Source of the DNA: Hypomesus transpacificus
Taxonomy: Eukaryota > Chordata > Actinopteri > Osmeriformes > Osmeridae
Direction of reading: 5' to 3'
NCBI RefSeq assembly: GCF_021917145.1
Contig: NC_061061.1
Coordinates: forward strand, 2,861,390 to 2,925,389
DNA: 64,000 bases
Shown here: positions 61,901-64,000 of the stretch, piece after piece
Position numbering within the stretch: position 1 is the first letter of the stretch
Layout of the letters: each line of letters begins with the position of its first letter
Translations under genes and position numbers: made by a program
The notes under the pieces: model-generated
Told to the model about the DNA's origin: nothing
The model's input: the letters and a program-made list of their open reading frames with translations, nothing else
The model's database searches: none

Positions 61901-63641
61901 ATGGTCTTGGCGGGAAAGCGCAAGCAAACGAGCGTTAGGTCATCGGCGAGACGCGACGCAACAGAACAAGGCCAAAAAAAAAGAGCTGAGAAGCTAATGT
62001 TAGCGATGGGCGCAGTTGGGTGTGACAGAGATTGAGACGGCGTTGTGAAGAGCCGCTCTGCCAGACAGAACCGTCCATGATAACCGGACCCGCCCTGGGG
62101 TTAGACGGGGGGGCGGGTGACCAGCTCAGGAGAGGCCGGTGACCCAAGGTGACCCCAGTGTCGGGGCCGCAGCGATGACACCCACAGGGTGAGGGTAAGC
62201 GTGGCAACAGAGAGAAACATCAACAGAAGCGTTTCAAAACAAGCCGAAGTGCAGCGACCAAGTCCAATGAGGGTCCACACGGTACCTGAGGATGGGCTGG
62301 GCCGTGGTCGCTCTGATTCCAGCAATAGGAACCAATCATCCAGCTCAGTCCTGTTTGGGGTTGAGAGCTGCAGGCTTTGGGAAGAATCGTCCTCAACGGC
62401 TACAAGAGTGGGAGAGGTAACGTACAGGATGGTCCTGTGGCCTTAAACGCACGCACGCACACACACAGACAAACGCACACACACTAACCTCCGTCGATGG
62501 TGCGGGACAGCCTCTTGCTGGCGGAGCGCGTGAAGCGCGGGGCGGGGCGGTCGATCATGGAGCTGGCGTGGCGGGTCTGGGCCTGGGTGCGCCCGCTGTA
62601 ACGGAACTTGGAGCCCAGCCCCAGGAAGCGGCGGGACGACGGCGGCTCCACCGTGGACACCCTGCGGGAACATGACCAAACGACTCAGCCAAAAGCGGGA
62701 ACCCTCCACCACGCCTTCCTGTACCGACGGGGCTCAACTCGAGCCGCCGTGACGGGCCAGACCGACGAGGCGAATCACCGTGACCGAGGTGAAGCGTCCA
62801 GCTGTAAACCTCAGTCACGTTCCTCCAATGTCACGGTGCCAGCCGCTCGGACGAGGTGGCCGGTGTCACGTAACGAGATTACGCCGACCTCCAGGTGCCT
62901 CCGTGACATGTCACATAACATGTCACGTAGGCGAGACCTTAAGAGATTTCATTCTGGGCCTCGGGACACACAGCGGGTGCTACGTGGAGATACCGTCGAT
63001 GGTTTAAATGGCCACGCTGCCTAATAGAATTACTCCATGAGAGGTTAAGCCGCGGGGGGGGGGGGGCTATTAGCCAATTAGCATCAGGGTCGCCTGAGAA
63101 GGGGCCTCTGTTGTCAGGCAGGTCAAGGGGAGGGGGCATGGCCTCACCTGAAGAAGGTGTGGTTCTCCACAGACACCTTCCACAGCTTCTTGGAGGCTTT
63201 GTAGTTGGGCAGCTTGAAGCCAATGGTGCTCTCGTACTGCTCCTGCTGCAGGGGAGGGGACACAAGCGTCACATGACTCGTCCTCTTACCCCAGTTCTTA
63301 CCACATCCTCATGTGGTAAGAATCCACATCCACGTCCTCTTACCACAGTTTAACAGCACATATGTTCCCATTGTATTGATACTAGTGAGAAAACAAATAT
63401 ATATGTGTTTGTTTTTTTATCATTACACATCGGATTAGGCGGAGGGTTTCAACGGGAAAAAGCATGATGGCGCGGTGCCTTGCACTACCTCTGACGGTCG
63501 GATCTTGATGAAGAAGCTACTGCGCTTGTAGGAGATCTTGAGGACTTTGGGCCAGGGGAAGCGATTGATCCTCAGCTTGTCCTTGTAGACCATTAGCCCA
63601 CCGGAGCACACCCCCAGCATGATATCTACACCCTCCAGGTC
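44017..63641 (-). CDS. Protein 4.1 (band 4.1/EPB41) family member with 17 tandem DDWF exons, partial at 5' end
   Basis: In transcript order: FERM C-lobe exons 63489-63641 ([20 protein letters not shown]) and 63148-63245; FERM-adjacent exon 62489-62661 ([15 protein letters not shown]); 17 repeat exons between 62399 and 53534 (separate entry); 52703-52905; 52277-52351; 52102-52140 ([13 protein letters not shown]); 51417-51479 and 48819-48998 (spectrin-actin-binding); 45808-46221 (acidic, perhaps optional); 44915-45043, 44553-44672, 44368-44451 (C-terminal domain). All junction phases agree, giving about 2,360 codons. The N-terminal FERM lobes lie beyond base 64000. The protein should link spectrin-actin to membrane proteins at the cortex. 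The last coding exon is uncertain: 44191-44220 or 44017-44121 both join in frame, but neither encodes the ALA-IKEA-type end of known 4.1 proteins. The 4.1R/G/N/B paralog is not resolved. Confidence 0.85.
44368..45043 (-). CDS. C-terminal domain exons of the protein 4.1-family gene
   Basis: Three phase-0 exons (44915-45043, 44553-44672, 44368-44451) encode the conserved 4.1 C-terminal domain: [68 protein letters not shown], then [18 protein letters not shown]. In known 4.1 proteins this domain binds NuMA, 14-3-3-interacting and membrane partners. The following canonical exon was not found. Confidence 0.9.
45120..45232. repeat. (AC)n / CACACAGCCT compound repeat
   Basis: An AC-rich compound repeat lies in the intron upstream (in transcript sense) of exon 44915-45043. 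Confidence 0.9.
45808..46221 (-). CDS. Large acidic candidate exon (138 codons) of the protein 4.1-family gene
   Basis: The open stretch has a good acceptor (TTCTTTTAG, exon from 46221) and donor (AAG|GTAGCC, to 45808), and is phase 0 at both ends, like its neighbours. It encodes an acidic segment with [12 protein letters not shown], a run [16 protein letters not shown] and a Gly-rich end. Long inserted exons between the spectrin-actin-binding and C-terminal domains are known in some 4.1 paralogs, but I cannot match this one. It would be skippable in frame. Confidence 0.55.
46222..48818. other. Introns of the protein 4.1-family gene
   Basis: No exon that I could support. G-rich and purine-rich stretches lie at 47290-47370 and 47930-47995. 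A short frame near 47245-47270 (acceptor CCTCTCCTAG, then FYSKRS and a stop) could be an alternative terminal exon, but the support is thin. Confidence 0.4.
48819..51479 (-). CDS. Spectrin-actin-binding domain exons of the protein 4.1-family gene
   Basis: Exon 51417-51479 is 63 nt and encodes 21 residues including [15 protein letters not shown]. It corresponds in length and sequence to the regulated exon 16 of human EPB41, which supplies part of the spectrin-actin-binding site. Exon 48819-48998 (180 nt) follows with [19 protein letters not shown] and [16 protein letters not shown], the most conserved part of the domain. Both are phase 0. The 2.4-kb intron between them holds the purine tracts described separately. 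Confidence 0.92.
49008..49730. repeat. Long polypurine (GA)n/(GAGG)n tract
   Basis: About 700 bases of almost uninterrupted purines on the + strand, mainly AG with GGGGTGATGAAGGGG interruptions recurring roughly every 60-130 bases. It starts just upstream of the 48819-48998 exon. The many long open frames here are composition artefacts. Confidence 0.95.
49949..50000. repeat. (TA)n microsatellite
   Basis: An alternating TA run of about 50 bases with a short CACAAA interruption, in an intron of the protein 4.1-family gene. Confidence 0.9.
50063..50209. repeat. Minisatellite: three copies of a 49-bp unit
   Basis: Three identical copies start at 50063, 50112 and 50161 with CTGGTTGGTGCCCGTTGAAG, each ending in a GGGCT triplet run. 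They are intronic. Confidence 0.95.
50500..51416. other. Intron of the protein 4.1-family gene
   Basis: It includes a G run of more than 20 bases at about 50878-50901. Nothing else was recognised. Confidence 0.5.
52102..52905 (-). CDS. Linker exons between the DDWF array and the spectrin-actin-binding domain
   Basis: Exon 52703-52905 begins in phase 1, accepting the last DDWF exon, and ends in phase 0 ([17 protein letters not shown]). It therefore marks the switch from the phase 1-1 array to the phase-0 C-terminal half. Exons 52277-52351 ([10 protein letters not shown]) and 52102-52140 (VRMRK end) follow in phase 0. The last joins directly to the 63-nt spectrin-actin-binding exon. Confidence 0.7.
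55845..55910 (-). pseudogene. Decayed DDWF repeat unit
   Basis: Between the exons at 56001-56207 and 55455-55685, the minus strand reads a [12 protein letters not shown]-like segment followed by a PP-like end. It has lost the DD dipeptide and the 5' part of the unit, and no acceptor is seen. It is a relic of an eighteenth unit. Confidence 0.55.
57519..58622 (-). CDS. Chimeric long DDWF exon (1,104 nt, 368 codons)
   Basis: The first 35 or so codons ([25 protein letters not shown]) match the start of the short units at 56001-56207 and 56321-56545. After [11 protein letters not shown] the exon becomes a copy of the long exon at 59511-60767. In that copy the splice acceptor lies exactly at the VPP|VSPPAP point, whereas here the reading runs through. 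The exon therefore appears to be a fusion of a short-unit head with a long-unit body. It ends in [12 protein letters not shown] like its partner. Confidence 0.82.
59511..60767 (-). CDS. Long Glu/Arg-rich DDWF exon (1,257 nt, 419 codons)
   Basis: The exon starts with [15 protein letters not shown] and continues as a charged, probably helical region. An internal ten-residue tandem repeat ([10 protein letters not shown], four to five copies at about 60480-60625) is followed by acidic runs ([28 protein letters not shown]) and a basic patch ([13 protein letters not shown]). It ends with [13 protein letters not shown] coiled coil is likely in the repeated part. The homologous exon is 57519-58622. 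Confidence 0.85.
61460..62280. other. Intron between the first two DDWF exons
   Basis: No exon or element recognised. Several antisense open frames exist but lack splice support or similarity. Confidence 0.5.
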
Positions 63642-64000
63642 CTGTACAAACAGACACAAGACCCCACAAGGTGTCATTGACCCACTGGTCCCACAGGAAC
63701 GCTAAGGACTAGCTATTGCTCTAGGGTACTTCGTAGATTTGTGTCACAATCAATCAATAACAATTTTCCATTCAGAATCTTGTTGGCATCCATTTCGGCG
63801 TCTCGCGCTCGCCAAACATAACGCTAGCCTACTACTCTTTGGCCCAAACAAGTACGTGTGGCGTGCCTGTTGTTTTGTTTCCGGTCTAGCTAGATCCGGT
63901 GTGGTGTTGTAGTTTTTCTAACGTCAGTAGTTGTTGCAACAGCATGTGAAAAAAACTACAACATTTGCTAGGCCAAAAAGTAGTAAACGTGTATCATCAG
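62662..64000. other. FERM-region introns and right window edge
   Basis: Apart from the FERM exons at 63148-63245 and 63489-63641, nothing is recognised. The stretch 62760-62910 has recurring GTGACATGTCAC-like half-palindromes. Upstream FERM exons should lie beyond 64000. Confidence 0.5.

Larger units (their letters stand above)
53534..62399 (-). repeat. Tandem array of 17 coding exons carrying the DDWF-[V/I]-L-L-D motif
   Basis: Exons in transcript order: 62286-62399, 61207-61452, 60888-61043, 59511-60767, 58998-59243, 58741-58881, 57519-58622, 57031-57252, 56669-56893, 56321-56545, 56001-56207, 55455-55685, 55020-55214, 54647-54856, 54359-54559, 53949-54128, 53534-53722. Lengths are 114, 246, 156, 1257, 246, 141, 1104, 222, 225, 225, 207, 231, 195, 210, 201, 180 and 189 nt. 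Every one is a multiple of three and enters and leaves in phase 1. The motif sits near the 3' end of each exon, typically as [10 protein letters not shown], and most exons then end in PPG. Variants: EEWYLLLR (61207-61452), DDWFRELD (60888-61043), DDWFVPLD (56321-56545), DDWFELVD (56001-56207). Upstream of the motif many units share ERREVV-type Glu/Arg stretches. Total about 1,783 residues. Exon calls are by hand. Confidence 0.88.

Overview
This is a eukaryotic, almost certainly teleost, window. The genes have many short exons with GT-AG introns, and there are fish-type tRNA-derived SINEs, non-LTR retrotransposon pieces, long microsatellites and AATAAA signals. Gene content matches the MHC class III block: complement C4, a tenascin (TNXB position), steroid 21-hydroxylase (CYP21A2), SLC44A4, two immunoglobulin-superfamily receptors, AIF1 and CSNK2B, followed by a very large protein 4.1-family gene. 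I could not fix the species; a smelt-like or other basal euteleost fits the SINEs, but that is a guess. Exon models were built by hand from splice sites and reading phase. For every gene whose ends are both in the window, the exon lengths sum to a multiple of three.

Layout. 1-1600: minus-strand LINE reverse transcriptase, probably inside a C4 intron. 1619-5924 (+): 3' half of C4. 6060-8800: no gene seen. 8840-16113 (+): short tenascin. 17168-24081 (+): CYP21A2, with a nested transposon nest in intron 4. 24753-30027 (-): SLC44A4, with a 12-copy 45-bp minisatellite in its last intron. 31087-33349 (+) and 33507-35533 (-): two convergent Ig-receptor genes. 36093-36740 (-): decayed RT fragment. 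37143-38377 (+): AIF1. 38465-38839 (-): possible small gene sharing a promoter with CSNK2B. 39402-40998 (+): CSNK2B. About 41930-64000 (-): protein 4.1-family gene whose 5' part lies beyond the window.

Most unusual is the protein 4.1 gene. Between the exons for the end of the FERM domain and those for the spectrin-actin-binding domain lie 17 tandem exons, all phase 1-1 and all a multiple of three long. They carry variants of one motif, D-D-W-F-[V/I]-L-L-D. Together they add about 1,780 residues, can each be skipped without frameshift, and show recent segmental duplication, exon fusion, partial deletion and a decayed unit. I know of no described function for this array.

How the genes relate: C4, the Ig receptors and AIF1 are immune genes. 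CYP21A2 is steroidogenic, tenascin is matrix, SLC44A4 is a transporter, CSNK2B is housekeeping. The grouping reflects ancestral synteny rather than a pathway. C4, tenascin and CYP21A2 all run on + here, so the order and orientation differ from the human C4-CYP21-TNXB module.
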